A stretch of 64,000 nt of DNA. Origin: Pseudomonadota bacterium. GTDB taxonomy: Bacteria; Pseudomonadota; Alphaproteobacteria; Rhizobiales; Hyphomicrobiaceae. Location: positions 62,001 to 126,000 of the forward strand of contig JAEXXM010000070.1 of assembly GCA_023405815.1 (NCBI GenBank), in the 5' to 3' direction. The notes beneath the pieces are model-generated. The model did not search any database. It worked only from the letters and a program-made list of their open reading frames with translations, and was not told the origin of the DNA. Below, piece after piece: positions 43,566 through 51,708 of this stretch (positions are counted from its first letter, which is position 1; the number at the start of each line of letters is the position of its first letter). Both the position numbers and the translations under genes were made by a program.

Positions 43566-44090
43566 CTAGCGGATGCCGAACTCGGAAAAGCACTGCCGCA
43601 TGTATTCGCAGCGATGCGAGCCGGAAAAATGCATCGCATCGCCCTTGGCCGGCGAAATGAACTGGCAGATTTCCTCGACCCCGCCCGGCGACAGCCAGCC
43701 CTGACGCCTCCCGCGCTGAACGGCGAAGCAGTCCGCCGTCTCTTCGTCCGGGCCGCGGAACTGATGCCCGCACTCGTGCGAGTAAATCCACAGCTTCACC
43801 GGCGTCGTCACGCGCGACAGAAGCCGCATGTTCATAATCAGGAAGCCGGGATAGGCGGCGCCGTAGTCGTCGAGGTTGTTGTCGATCACCGTCGGCCGCG
43901 TGCCGCAATACATCTGGATGCCGTCGAGCTTGAATTCACCCGCGGGAATAAGCGTCGCCTCGCCGTTCGTGTGCGCGATGTACTCCTCTGGCGACGGCGA
44001 CTTCGGGTCCTGCGCCAGGGCGAGGGCCGGCAACGACAGCAGTACAGCGAAGCCCCAGGCCAGGCGGCGCACGCCGCGGCGGACGATCAT
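43566..44090 (-). CDS. Exported HExxH protein, putative metallopeptidase
   Basis: A 174-aa protein with a signal peptide (LAWGFAVLLSLPALALA) starting at the ATG at 44090. The motif HECGHQF inside VKLWIYSHECGHQFRGPDEE fits the zincin signature HExxH, with acidic residues downstream that could be the third ligand. There are several cysteines (MYCGTRP, EECADCF-like, HRCEYMRQC), consistent with a periplasmic disulfide-bonded protein. I know no characterised relative, so activity is unproven. The open frame extends further upstream but lacks plausible content. Confidence 0.75.
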   Translation of the reverse strand: MIVRRGVRRLAWGFAVLLSLPALALAQDPKSPSPEEYIAHTNGEATLIPAGEFKLDGIQMYCGTRPTVIDNNLDDYGAAYPGFLIMNMRLLSRVTTPVKLWIYSHECGHQFRGPDEETADCFAVQRGRRQGWLSPGGVEEICQFISPAKGDAMHFSGSHRCEYMRQCFSEFGIR

Positions 44091-44191
44091 CGGCAAACTC
44101 TTGGAATCCCGAAAGTACCCAACCCCAATCTGGCCTTGATCGCCCCCGGTTACAAGCCGGGAGCTGACTTGCATCCAAAAGAGGTTTCCCG

Positions 44192-44617
44192 TTAACCCGG
44201 GGCCCCACCGGCGCCCGCCTCGATTCGCTCCATGTCGTCGTCGGAAAAGCCGAAGTGATGGCCGACCTCGTGGATCAGCACGTGGGTGATGAGGTCGCCC
44301 AGCGTCTCGCCCGAGTCTGCCCACTCGTCGAGCAGCGGCCGGCGGTAGAGAAAGACCATGTCCGGCTGCTGCGCGCTGTCGAGCACGCTCTTCTTGTCGA
44401 GGCTGACACCCTGGTATAGCCCGAGCAGGTCGAACGGGTCCTCAATGCCGAGCGCATCCAGCACTTCGTCGATCGCAAAGTCCTCGACGCGGATGATGAG
44501 ATTCCCGGCCGGCTTGCGGAATTCCTCCGGCAACCGCGCCCACGCAACCTGCGCCATCTCCTCGAACGCGGCGAGATCGGGGACGCTGATCCTCTCCCAG
44601 TCGATCTTGTCGGTCAT
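44192..44617 (-). CDS. Metallopeptidase family protein (zincin, minigluzincin-like)
   Basis: A 141-aa cytoplasmic protein of the widespread small zincin family annotated as metallopeptidase family protein. The zinc motif HEVGHHFGFSDDDM is close to the C-terminus, preceded by GDLITHVLI. The middle contains DPFDLLGLYQGVSLDKK and FLYRRPLLDEWA, also family motifs. Physiological substrate unknown. Its start overlaps the stop of the methyltransferase gene (ATGA). Confidence 0.88.
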   Translation of the reverse strand: MTDKIDWERISVPDLAAFEEMAQVAWARLPEEFRKPAGNLIIRVEDFAIDEVLDALGIEDPFDLLGLYQGVSLDKKSVLDSAQQPDMVFLYRRPLLDEWADSGETLGDLITHVLIHEVGHHFGFSDDDMERIEAGAGGAPG

Positions 44618-45417
44618 GACTGGGCCGGCCTCTTCGCCACGACGATGGCTTCCTGCAGCGTGAACGTCAGCGCGCCGTTCTCCTCGCGCGGCCGCAGGAA
44701 GGTTCGTAGCAGAACGTCGTTGTGCAGCATCGATTTAAGCACCTCGACGGTCTCCGGCGTGCAGCGCATGCGCTCCGTCCAAGGGCCGAAAGCGATGTCC
44801 TGGTCGAGCAGCTCGGTGCTTGCGACCGAGAAGCCGGCCTTCTTCATCAGGCCTTCCCATTCCGACAGCGGCAACGCCCGCGCATGGCTCGGGTCGCGCG
44901 CCTTCTCGTAGGTGTTGAACGCCCGCGCCGCGTTGAGCAGCTCCGCCGGCGTGGCGAGCGGCAGCATCGAGGCGTCGGGGCTGACGTTGTCGACGAGTGC
45001 GAACGTGCCGCCCGGGCGCAGCACGCGGAAGCTCTCGCCGACGAAGGCATTGGGGTCTGGGAAGTGGTGTGCCGCGAGCCGGCAGGTGACGAGGTCGAAG
45101 CTCTGATCGGCAAAGGGCAGCGCGCCCGCCTCGGCCCTCGCCGTCTCGACATTGGCGAGGCCGCGCGCGGCTGCCAGCTTCGCCGCTTCCGCGAGCATCT
45201 CGTCCGTAATGTCCGAGGCGACGACGCGCTTCACGAGCGGGGCGAAGGCGAGCGCCGTATGTCCGGCGCCGGTCGCGATGTCGAGCGCATGCCACTCAGG
45301 CCGCGGCGCCACCGCGGCTACGAGGCGTTCAAGGCTCGGCCCCTTCGCATGCACGCTCGATGCGGCATAGTCCGCAGCCGCGACGCCGAACTGCTTTTGC
45401 ACCAGCGATTGGTTCAT
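44614..45417 (-). CDS. Class I SAM-dependent methyltransferase (UbiE-like)
   Basis: A 267-aa methyltransferase with motif I in ALDIATGAGHTALAFAPLV, motif II near VVASDITDEMLAEA, and motif IV in FDLVTCRLAAHHFPDP. The substrate is not predictable. The ATG at 45417 overlaps the stop of the LysR gene as ATGA, so regulator and enzyme are cotranscribed. The frame is open further upstream only inside the regulator. Confidence 0.9.
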   Translation of the reverse strand: MNQSLVQKQFGVAAADYAASSVHAKGPSLERLVAAVAPRPEWHALDIATGAGHTALAFAPLVKRVVASDITDEMLAEAAKLAAARGLANVETARAEAGALPFADQSFDLVTCRLAAHHFPDPNAFVGESFRVLRPGGTFALVDNVSPDASMLPLATPAELLNAARAFNTYEKARDPSHARALPLSEWEGLMKKAGFSVASTELLDQDIAFGPWTERMRCTPETVEVLKSMLHNDVLLRTFLRPREENGALTFTLQEAIVVAKRPAQS

Positions 45418-46340
45418 GAACGCTCCAGTTGGATTTGCTCCGAGGCGGCGGACGCCGCCTGGCGTCGTTCGCCGTAGCGGCAGGTGAACTCCTGCCGAAC
45501 GAATGTTGCGAATTCCTCTGCGACCGCGCTGCGGCCGCTGCGACGCAGGTGCATGTTGATGCAGAACGGTGGCAGCGTCGGCAGGCCGTCCTCCACCTCG
45601 AGCACCTGCAGGCCCGGCGGCACGGTCGACAGCAGCATTGGTGCGATGGCCGTATCGGCATAGAGTGTCGCTTTTACCGCATCGTGTACGCTCGCTTCGC
45701 ACACCGGTCGCCAGTCGCGACGCACGGCGGCGAGCGCCTTGATGGCGGAGGCTCTGAACGCGCAGTTGGGGCTGCCGAATGATACCGGCAGCGGCTCGCG
45801 CAGATGCGCCTGACCTCCTTGGGCTCCCACCCAGACGAGCGGATCGCGCAGCAATAGCTCGGCATCCTTGGGCGTCGATGGTTGCGTTGATAGTGCGACG
45901 TCGAGCCGCCCTTCATCGAGGTCGTTGAGCAGCTCGACGGTGATTCCGGAAACGAGCGTCACGTGCACGCGCGGCCATGCCCGGTCGAAACGCTTCAGCA
46001 CCGGCGGGATGTTCGGCTCCACGACGTCATGCGGAACCCCGACGCGAAGCTCGCCCTCGTAATGCGGCTTGCTCATCATGCCCCACAGCGCATCGTTCAT
46101 CGTCAGCATGGTCTGCGCATGCGGCAGCAGGCGCTCGCCGTCGGCCGAGGTACGCAGCGCGCGGTTGCTGCGATCGAACAGCTCGACGCCGAACAGCTCC
46201 TCGAGGCGCTTCAGCTGTTGGCTGACCGCTGCCTGCGTGAGACTGAGGAGATTCGCCGCGCGCGTGACACTGCCGGTCTCCACGACAGCCACGAACGCGC
46301 GCAGCAGGGCGACATCGATGTTTCGGGACAGGGCGGCCAT
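45414..46340 (-). CDS. LysR-family transcriptional regulator
   Basis: A 308-aa regulator: winged helix-turn-helix at the N-terminus (LLRAFVAVVETGSVTRAANL, then TQAAVSQQLKRLEELFGVEL) and a type 2 periplasmic-binding-like effector domain in the remainder. The effector is unknown. An ATG at 46352 would add four residues. It heads an operon with the methyltransferase and zincin genes and is divergent from the DUF1127 gene, the likely regulated intergenic region being 46341-46445. Confidence 0.9.
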   Translation of the reverse strand: MAALSRNIDVALLRAFVAVVETGSVTRAANLLSLTQAAVSQQLKRLEELFGVELFDRSNRALRTSADGERLLPHAQTMLTMNDALWGMMSKPHYEGELRVGVPHDVVEPNIPPVLKRFDRAWPRVHVTLVSGITVELLNDLDEGRLDVALSTQPSTPKDAELLLRDPLVWVGAQGGQAHLREPLPVSFGSPNCAFRASAIKALAAVRRDWRPVCEASVHDAVKATLYADTAIAPMLLSTVPPGLQVLEVEDGLPTLPPFCINMHLRRSGRSAVAEEFATFVRQEFTCRYGERRQAASAASEQIQLERS

Positions 46341-46445
46341 GCGGCACCTCATAACGGGTCGTGATGAGGCACATAATAGACATTCGATTTGTTTATGGAA
46401 GGGTCGAGCCTACATACCAGCCGAGCCGTTCAGCGGGAGAATCAG

Positions 46446-46670
46446 ATGGCCTCGGCACAGAAAATCGGTTGCGGCAAAAGGACCGCGAAGCCCAAAAACC
46501 GGGGCCTGTTTGCCGTCATCGCCTTTATGGAGCGCGCCGGCGAGGTTGCGCGCCAGCGGCGGGCACTCCTCAAGCTTGGCGATTCTGCCTTGAAGGATTT
46601 CGGCGCCTCGCGCGCCGATGCCTGGAACGAGGCCGGCCGCCCCTGGTGGGACCTGCCGCAGAACGACTGA
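46446..46670 (+). CDS. DUF1127 domain protein (YjiS-like)
   Basis: A small basic protein of 74 aa. The DUF1127 pattern is visible in its C-terminal half: RQRRALLKLGDSALKDFGAS followed by RADAWNEAGRPWW, that is, the usual LxxLxDxxLxDxGxxR core. Short DUF1127 proteins in Agrobacterium and Rhodobacter influence RNA turnover and phosphate or carbon metabolism. The ATG at 46446 follows GGGAGAATCAG. Divergent from the LysR gene. Confidence 0.85.
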   Translation: MASAQKIGCGKRTAKPKNRGLFAVIAFMERAGEVARQRRALLKLGDSALKDFGASRADAWNEAGRPWWDLPQND

Positions 46671-46677
46671 GCAATAC

Positions 46678-46818
46678 TGTCATCCCGGGCGAAGCGAGCG
46701 GAGCAAGCGAGACCCGGGACCGAGCGCAACAAGTGCCAAAGGCACTACAGAGTCTGCGACGAGCCTGACGCTGGGTCCCGGATAGCACCTCGAGATACTC
46801 GGCGCTTCCGGGATGACA
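46678..46818. repeat. Dispersed palindromic repeat element, family A (complete copy)
   Basis: The element starts TGTCATCCCGGGCGAAGCG and ends CTTCCGGGATGACA, inverted ends of about 11 bases. CCCGGG and GGGTCCCGG blocks between them give further pairing. It is the same family as 10964-11070 and fills the gap between the DUF1127 and leuC stop codons. Confidence 0.75.
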
Positions 46819-46831
46819 GATATAAGTCCCT

Positions 46832-48247
46832 CTAAGCCGCGCCGCCGTTCCACGAACGGATGTCGACAAAATGCCCTTCGATGGCCGCCGCCGCCGCCAT
46901 CACCGGCGACAAGAGGTGCGTGCGTCCGAGACGCCCCTGGCGCCCCTCGAAGTTGCGGTTCGACGTCGAGGCGCAGCGCTGGCCCGGCTTCAGCTGGTCC
47001 GGGTTCATGCCGAGGCACATCGAGCAGCCCGGCTCGCGCCACTCAAACCCCGCATCCTTGAAGATCTTGTCGAGGCCTTCGGCTTCCGCCTGTGCTTTGA
47101 CGAGGCCGGAGCCCGGCACGATCATCGCGTAGGCGAGATTGCCTGAGATCTTCTTGCCGTCGACGATCTTCGCCACTGCGCGCAGGTCTTCGATACGGCC
47201 GTTGGTGCACGAGCCGATCCACACCACGTCGAGCGGGATGTCGGTCATCTTCGTACCGGGCTTCAAACCCATGTACTCGAGCGCACGCTGCATCGACGCG
47301 CGCTTGTTCTCGTTGTCGACCTTCGAAGGGTCCGGAACGGTGCCGGCGATCGACACGACGTCCTCCGGGCTCGTGCCCCAGGTGACGATCGGCGGCAGCT
47401 TCGCGGCGTCGAGCTTGATCACCGAATCGAAATGCGCGCCCTCGTCCGTGTGCAGGGTCTCCCAGTAGCGCATGGCGATGTCCCATGCGCCGCCCTTCGG
47501 CGCCTTCGGGCGCCCATTGATGAACTCGTAGGTCTTCTCGTCCGGCGCGATCATGCCGGCGCGCGCACCGCCCTCGATCGACATGTTGCAGACCGTCATG
47601 CGGCCTTCCATCGACAGCGAGCGGATGGCTTCGCCCGCGTACTCGATGACATGGCCGGTGCCCCCGGCGGTGCCGATCTCGCCGATGATGGCGAGAATGA
47701 TGTCCTTCGCGCCGACGCCGGCGGGCAACTTCCCGTCGACCGACACGAGCATGTTCTTCGCCTTGCGCTGGATCAGCGTCTGGGTCGCCAGCACGTGCTC
47801 GACCTCGGAGGTGCCGATGCCGTGCGCCAGCGCGCCGAACGCGCCGTGCGTCGAGGTATGGCTGTCGCCGCACACGATGGTGGTGCCCGGCAGCGTGAAA
47901 CCCTGCTCGGGACCCACGACGTGGACGATGCCCTGCCGTTTGTCGAGCTCGTTGTAGTATTCGACGCCGAAGTCGCGCGCGTTCTGCGCCAGAGTCTCGA
48001 CCTGGATGCGGCTGTCCTCGTCGTCGATGCCCTTGGTGCGGTCGGAGGTCGGCACGTTATGGTCGACGACGGCGAGCGTCTTTTCCGGCGCCCGCACCTT
48101 GCGGCCCGTCATGCGCAGCCCCTCGAAGGCCTGCGGGCTCGTTACCTCATGGACGAGGTGGCGATCGATGTAGAGGAGGCATGTCCCGTCGTCCTGGCGC
48201 TCGACCACGTGATCGTGGAAGATCTTGTCGTAGAGTGTCTTAGCCAT
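46832..48247 (-). CDS. leuC: 3-isopropylmalate dehydratase large subunit
   Basis: A 471-aa aconitase-family protein isomerising 2- to 3-isopropylmalate in leucine synthesis, with LeuD as partner. The 4Fe-4S cysteines fall in WIGSCTNGRIEDLRA and PGCSMCLGMNPD; VCGDSHTSTHGAFGALAHGI carries another family block. I chose the ATG at 48247 (MAKTLYDKIFHDHVV) over an upstream extension because it gives the normal length. leuB lies 14 kb away at 62511; no leuD gene is seen between them. Confidence 0.96.
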   Translation of the reverse strand: MAKTLYDKIFHDHVVERQDDGTCLLYIDRHLVHEVTSPQAFEGLRMTGRKVRAPEKTLAVVDHNVPTSDRTKGIDDEDSRIQVETLAQNARDFGVEYYNELDKRQGIVHVVGPEQGFTLPGTTIVCGDSHTSTHGAFGALAHGIGTSEVEHVLATQTLIQRKAKNMLVSVDGKLPAGVGAKDIILAIIGEIGTAGGTGHVIEYAGEAIRSLSMEGRMTVCNMSIEGGARAGMIAPDEKTYEFINGRPKAPKGGAWDIAMRYWETLHTDEGAHFDSVIKLDAAKLPPIVTWGTSPEDVVSIAGTVPDPSKVDNENKRASMQRALEYMGLKPGTKMTDIPLDVVWIGSCTNGRIEDLRAVAKIVDGKKISGNLAYAMIVPGSGLVKAQAEAEGLDKIFKDAGFEWREPGCSMCLGMNPDQLKPGQRCASTSNRNFEGRQGRLGRTHLLSPVMAAAAAIEGHFVDIRSWNGGAA

Positions 48248-48528
48248 GCCGTTCTCGTACCTTGCTGGGCCGGTTTTTTGGGCCGTGATCTGGATCAGTC
48301 GAGCTGCCGGTGCTGCGCGAAATTTCATCCCTCGAGCTTCGGGACCGCCCGCGCGCGAAGGCTGAAAAAGTGGTGTCTCTTAGCCGCCGATGCTGAAGAA
48401 ACTGCCCGTTAGATAGCGTCTTGCCACGCCGCCTGCAAATACGAGCTCTGACGCGACGGCGAGGGGCGCAATCCGAGTGCGCAGGGAAGATCGACCGGCA
48501 TACATCGACTGCGCATGCGCCGACCCGC

Positions 48529-48738
48529 CTATGATCCGTCAGCTCGCATTCGGGTTGGACTTGGCGGCACGGATTCGGCCCCGCCTACTTCGCGTTGTGC
48601 CGCGTCGACTGAGACAGGAGTGTCGCAGGTCATCAGGCGGAGTAGTTGCGCGATCAGCCCCTTACGCTCGTCGGCGGTTATCGATGTGTCGTGGGCGACG
48701 CTATAAATCGTGGCCGCGTTGACCCGATAAAACGGCAT
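48529..48738 (-). pseudogene. Possible tautomerase-family fragment
   Basis: The minus-strand frame from the ATG at 48738 opens MPFYRVNAATIYSV and continues SITADERKGLIAQLLRL, resembling the N-terminus of 4-oxalocrotonate tautomerase-like proteins with proline as residue 2. After about 35 residues the resemblance is lost and the frame ends in low-complexity sequence. Either a decayed tautomerase or chance similarity. Confidence 0.3.
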
Positions 48739-48876
48739 GGGAACGGCTCCGAGGTGCACGTGCCCAAAACTCCGAGCACGCACGCCAAAAATTGATGACA
48801 GCGCACCGAGCCCACCAATACGGGCCGAGTACCCTCAAGTTCCACCAGAACGACTGCCAACGAGCATACATGCAAG

Positions 48877-48912
48877 CTAAGGTAGCATACGCGAATATTT
48901 ATGCAACCTTAG
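48877..48912. promoter_or_regulatory. Imperfect 13-bp inverted repeat
   Basis: CTAAGGTAGCATA (48877-48889) and TATGCAACCTTAG (48900-48912) pair at 12 of 13 positions around a ten-base AT-rich centre. No T-run follows on either strand, so a protein-binding site or an unidentified RNA hairpin is as likely as a terminator for the LysR gene whose stop is at 49031. Confidence 0.45.
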
Positions 48913-49030
48913 AGGGTTTACGGGCCGCGCGCAGCCGCCTGGATTTGGGGCTAAATGGCGCTCATGCACCTGGCAGCCGACTCTCCGCAGGGGAGCCTGC
49001 CCGGGGGCAGAAGCGGCAGGGCACAGGAAT

Positions 49031-49921
49031 CTAGAACTTCCACTGGCGCGCCTGGGCGACGAGGAAGTCGCGCAGGACCTGCACCTTCTTGGAGGACTTC
49101 AGCTCCTCCGGGTAGACGAACAGGATCGGCAGGGTCGGCGGCGCGATGTCTGTCAGCACCGGCACGAGGTCGGCCTCGTTGTCGGTCATGTAGTCGGGGA
49201 TCATGCCGATGCCGATGCCCGCACGGATTGCGTACCGCAGCGCCACCACGCTGTTGGCGCGGAACGCCGGCTCGCGCGGGCCCTTGCCGTCGCGCCCCGC
49301 CGTCTCGATCCAGGTGATGGCTGTGAGGTGCTGCGCCGGCTGGCCGCTGTAGGAGACGATGCTGTGCCCGTCGAGCTCGTCCAGCGTCTTCGGCGCTCCG
49401 AAGCGGCGCACATACTGCGTCGAGGCGAAAGCCCGCACGCGGCTGGTGAACAGCATGCGGCGGATGAGGTCCGACTGCGGCGGCTCGCGCGTCCAGATGG
49501 CGACGTCGGCGGCGCGCATGCCGATGTCGAGCTGGTCGTCGTTGAGATGCAGCTCGATGCGGATCTCGGGATAGAGGTCGTGGAACTCGCGCATCCTCTG
49601 CGTCAGCCACATGGTCCCGAACCCGACCGGCGCCGTGATGCGCAACTCGCCCGACGGCTTCGACGTGGTGTCGGACAAGAGCGTTTCGGCCGTGTGCAGC
49701 TTGTTCATCACGTCGGACGTCGTACGGTGCAGGAGCTCGCCCTGCTCCGTGAGCACCAGCCCGCGCGCATGCCGGTGGAACAGCGTGACCTTGAGATCGC
49801 GCTCCAGCGCCGAGACCTGACGGCTCACGGCCGACTGACTCATGTGCAGCGCATCGCCTGCGTGCGTAAAGCTTCCCGCCTCAGCCGCCGCATGGAAGAT
49901 CCTGAGCTTGTCCCAGTCCAT
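49031..49921 (-). CDS. LysR-family transcriptional regulator near trxB
   Basis: A 296-aa regulator with an N-terminal winged helix-turn-helix (MDWDKLRIFHAAAEAGSFTH then SQSAVSRQVSALERDLKVTL) and an effector-binding domain. The ATG at 49921 is used; the frame stays open to 50140 but adds implausible sequence. A LysR gene next to trxB is a recurring arrangement in Hyphomicrobiales. Regulated targets unknown. Confidence 0.9.
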   Translation of the reverse strand: MDWDKLRIFHAAAEAGSFTHAGDALHMSQSAVSRQVSALERDLKVTLFHRHARGLVLTEQGELLHRTTSDVMNKLHTAETLLSDTTSKPSGELRITAPVGFGTMWLTQRMREFHDLYPEIRIELHLNDDQLDIGMRAADVAIWTREPPQSDLIRRMLFTSRVRAFASTQYVRRFGAPKTLDELDGHSIVSYSGQPAQHLTAITWIETAGRDGKGPREPAFRANSVVALRYAIRAGIGIGMIPDYMTDNEADLVPVLTDIAPPTLPILFVYPEELKSSKKVQVLRDFLVAQARQWKF

Positions 49922-50130
49922 GGATCCCTTATCGCCTCGTGGCCGCGCAACGCCGGACTGGCGTGCGGAAAGTCTCCCTAGAAATGCATGGGGGGACTGC
50001 AAGTCATTGCTGCGGCGCAACTTAGACCAGCGTCTGACGCATGGATAGGGCGACCAGCCGGCGCAGCCCCTTGGCCGCTGCAACTCGTGCTGGCGGCCGA
50101 CGGAAAGGCGCCGGCTCGTACAAACGAAGC

Positions 50131-50152
50131 GCGGCCCCACTCGGGGGGCCGC
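50131..50152 (-). terminator. GC-rich hairpin after the small exported protein gene
   Basis: GCGGCCCC and GGGGCCGC form an 8-bp stem. On the minus strand it is followed by GCTTCGTTTG, only a weak T-run, so termination is probable but not certain. Confidence 0.5.
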
Positions 50153-50176
50153 GACTGAAGGCCAGGGTTGGCGCTG

Positions 50177-50425
50177 TTACTGGCCGTCCGCGGCGCCCTG
50201 CGCCTCGGGTGCGAGGCCCTTCATCATCGGTCCGACGACGAGGTCGCTGGCGGCAGAATCTTCGCTCGGCTCCTTGCACACGTTCGAGCTCGCGTCGAAC
50301 GTCCCGTTCTTTGCCGCGCACTGGGCGGCAAGATCGTGCGCTGTCGTGTCGGGATTTTCGGCCCGCGCGGCGGTCGCAGCCAGCGCGACGCAAATGGAAA
50401 GAGCCGCGCACTTCAAGAAGGTCAT
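50177..50425 (-). CDS. Small exported protein of unknown function
   Basis: An 82-aa product with a standard signal peptide (FLKCAALSICVALAATAARA). The mature part of about 60 residues is acidic and has two cysteines (AAQCAAKNGTFDASSNVCKE), which could form a disulfide, as in small secreted CVNH-like or lectin-like proteins; no family is assigned. It has typical composition and lies between the LysR gene and trxB with a hairpin following. Confidence 0.7.
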   Translation of the reverse strand: MTFLKCAALSICVALAATAARAENPDTTAHDLAAQCAAKNGTFDASSNVCKEPSEDSAASDLVVGPMMKGLAPEAQGAADGQ

Positions 50426-50511
50426 AGCGTCCCCCAGTGATTCGTTTCTTGGAGGGCGCTCTATTCACGCCGTTGGCGACATTCTTGTGACCGCGCGAGC
50501 AGCGGCGGCGG

Positions 50512-51483
50512 TTACTCCGCTGCTTCCGTCTCGGCCTCGATTTCCAGCGTCGCGAAATAGCGCTCGGCTTCGAGCGCCGCCATGCAGCCCATCGCGGCCG
50601 CCGTCACCGCCTGGCGGTAGACCTCGTCCTTCACGTCGCCCGCGGCGTAGACGCCCGGGATCGCCGTCGCCGTCGAGTCCGGTCGTGTCACGATGTACCC
50701 CGAGCGCGTGAGCTCGAGCTGTCCCTTGAACAAATCGGTCGCCGGCGCGTGGCCGATGGCGATGAATATGCCGTCGGCCGGAACCTCTTTGATTGTGCCC
50801 GTGTGCGTGTTCTTGAGCTTTACGCCCGTCACCGACTTCGGATCCTCGGTGCCGACGATCTCGTCGACCGCGTGATCCCAGATCACCTCGATCTTCGGGT
50901 TCTTGAACAGCCGGTCCTGCAGGATTTTCTCGGCGCGGAAGTGGTCGCGCCGGTGCACGATCGTGACCTTCTTTGCGAAGTTGGTGAGGAAGATCGCCTC
51001 CTCGACCGCGGTGTTGCCGCCGCCGACGACCACGACATCCTTGCCCTTGTAGAAAAAGCCATCGCAGGTGGCGCAGGCCGACACGCCGTGCCCCTTGAAC
51101 ACTTCCTCGGACTCGATCCCGAGCCAGCGCGCCTGAGCGCCGGTGCAGATGATCAGCACGTCGCAGGTGTAGCTGTCGCCCGAGTCGCCCTTGAGCTTGA
51201 ACGGCCGCGTCTTGAGATCGACCTCGGTGATCTGGTCCATGATGATCTCGGTGCCGACGTGCTCGGCCTGGGCCTGCATCTGCTCCATGAGCCAGGGCCC
51301 CTGGATCACGTCGGCAAAGCCCGGATAGTTCTCGACATCGGTGGTAATGGTGAGCTGGCCGCCCGGCTGCGAGCCCTGGATCAGCAGCGGCTTCAACATC
51401 GCGCGCGACGCATAGATGGCCGCGGTGTAGCCCGCCGGCCCTGACCCCAAGATCAGAACCTTGGCATGCCTCGCTTTGGACAT
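50512..51483 (-). CDS. trxB: Thioredoxin-disulfide reductase
   Basis: A 323-aa FAD flavoprotein transferring electrons from NADPH to thioredoxin. The FAD motif VLILGSGPAGYTAAIYASRA is at the N-terminus, the redox-active CATC occurs in HGVSACATCDGFFYKGK, and the NADPH motif is VVVVGGGNTAVEEAIFL. The C-terminal FAD block AAGDVKDEVYRQAV is intact. The ATG at 51483 (MSKARHAKVL) was chosen over 51519 on family length. Confidence 0.96.
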   Translation of the reverse strand: MSKARHAKVLILGSGPAGYTAAIYASRAMLKPLLIQGSQPGGQLTITTDVENYPGFADVIQGPWLMEQMQAQAEHVGTEIIMDQITEVDLKTRPFKLKGDSGDSYTCDVLIICTGAQARWLGIESEEVFKGHGVSACATCDGFFYKGKDVVVVGGGNTAVEEAIFLTNFAKKVTIVHRRDHFRAEKILQDRLFKNPKIEVIWDHAVDEIVGTEDPKSVTGVKLKNTHTGTIKEVPADGIFIAIGHAPATDLFKGQLELTRSGYIVTRPDSTATAIPGVYAAGDVKDEVYRQAVTAAAMGCMAALEAERYFATLEIEAETEAAE

Positions 51484-51708
51484 AGAACCCTCCTGCCCGG
51501 CCGGCCCGATCGCGGCCAAGGCTCCATAAGATTGGGCTGCAGTTAGACGCCTGCAAGGGTTGCGGTCAATGACGGGGCCGCTGGTTGCGGGGGGAATCGG
51601 GGCAGTCAGGCCATCGCTGTTAAATCTGCGTTTGGGTTGCCACAGGTTGTCCGGGTTGGCCGTGCTACGTTAGCTTCGGCTGGGGAGCTCAGGGACAGGG
51701 TTTGCACC

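Larger units (their letters stand above)
48248..49030. other. Gene-poor stretch between leuC and the LysR gene
   Basis: About 780 bases without a convincing gene. It holds a tautomerase-like fragment on the minus strand at 48529-48738 and an imperfect palindrome at 48877-48912 in a locally AT-rich patch. The leuC promoter presumably lies just beyond 48247. Several long open frames are non-coding shadows by composition. Confidence 0.6.
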
